Part shown: piece by piece, positions 8,135-8,308 of the stretch
Position numbering within the stretch: the stretch's first letter is position 1
Layout of the letters: each line of letters opens with the position of its first letter
Assembly (NCBI GenBank): GCA_900757715.1
Contig: CAAEOZ010000291.1
Span: 1-8,308, forward strand
DNA length: 8,308 nucleotides
Direction: 5' to 3'
Source of the DNA: an uncultured Veillonella sp.
Lineage (GTDB): Bacteria > Bacillota > Negativicutes > Veillonellales > Veillonellaceae
The notes under the pieces: model-generated
The model's database searches: none
Told to the model about the DNA's origin: nothing
Seen by the model: the letters and a program-made list of their open reading frames with translations, nothing else
Translations under genes and position numbers: made by a program

Positions 8135-8308
8135 ATGTTACACATTTATTTTCAATCAAAATTGATCATCTTAATTTTGCTCTTCACTTCTATATGCAAT
8201 GTGCAATGCGCTCAACATCCTGCCATTCACTTTGAAATAGAAACAGACCAACCCTGTCAAACCATGGACTATTTCGGAGCATCAGACTGTTGGAGCATGC
8301 AATTTATC
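8135..8308 (+). CDS. Secreted glycoside hydrolase, probably family GH30; N-terminus only
   Basis: An open frame of 58 codons runs from ATG at 8135 to the right edge. Residues 1 to about 26 form a signal peptide (K9, then LIILILLF, then NVQCA before Q27). No good lipobox is visible, so a periplasmic or secreted soluble protein is likelier than a lipoprotein. The segment TMDYFGASDCWSMQF at 43-57 resembles the first strand of GH30-type O-glycosyl hydrolases of Bacteroidota, where an FGAS-D-x-W-S pattern opens the catalytic barrel. Catalytic glutamates would lie beyond the window. GH30 members act on beta-linked glycans including beta-1,6-glucan, beta-1,6-galactan and xylan; the subfamily cannot be set from 58 residues. 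It lies 74 nt after the DUF3823 gene on the same strand, with the hairpin between. The start lacks a clear Shine-Dalgarno sequence but has A-rich upstream DNA. Confidence 0.75.
   Translation, partial: MLHIYFQSKLIILILLFTSICNVQCAQHPAIHFEIETDQPCQTMDYFGASDCWSMQFI

Noticed and set aside
2379..8308. Identity with the fungal beta-1,6-glucan PUL of Bacteroides thetaiotaomicron (BT3309-BT3314 region)
   Set aside because: As I recall it, that locus places its GH30 gene directly after susD, whereas here a DUF3823 gene intervenes. A shared GH30-like enzyme alone does not establish the same substrate.
1..8308. A mobile element, CRISPR array, tRNA/rRNA gene or defence system
   Set aside because: I saw no transposase or integrase motifs, no regularly spaced repeats and no RNA-gene signatures. 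The tandem blade repeats in the HTCS gene are protein-level repeats, not a DNA array.

Overview
The window looks like the regulatory and uptake end of a polysaccharide utilization locus (PUL) from a gut-type Bacteroidota, probably Bacteroides or a close relative. The supporting signs are AT-rich DNA, a SusC/SusD pair, Bacteroidota-type lipoproteins, starts without a clear Shine-Dalgarno sequence, and promoter elements matching the Bacteroides -7 consensus TAnnTTTG. Species and substrate cannot be read from this sequence alone.

Layout: positions 2183 to 1 (minus strand) hold the periplasmic sensor part of a hybrid two-component system regulator (HTCS): a signal peptide, 14 propeller blades and the start of a Y_Y_Y domain. 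It runs off the left edge. Positions 2184-2378 are a divergent control region with a candidate promoter for each side and a cluster of three related 11-bp sites. On the plus strand follow susC (2379-5510), susD (5523-7373) and a DUF3823-type lipoprotein gene (7386-8060), each separated by only 12 nt. Next comes a 74-nt gap containing a strong hairpin (8086-8118), and then the first 58 codons of a secreted glycoside hydrolase, probably family GH30, which runs off the right edge.

Inferred working model: the HTCS sensor binds an oligosaccharide in the periplasm, and its cytoplasmic part (outside the window) activates the divergent operon through the repeat sites. The SusD and DUF3823 lipoproteins would act at the cell surface with the SusC TonB-dependent channel. 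The GH30-like enzyme would cut the glycan. SusC lacks an N-terminal STN signalling domain, which fits control by an HTCS rather than by an ECF sigma/anti-sigma pair.

The architecture is a known PUL type, so I do not claim a new system. The least explained parts are the operator-like repeat array, the hairpin before the hydrolase gene, and the DUF3823 lipoprotein, whose function is not established.
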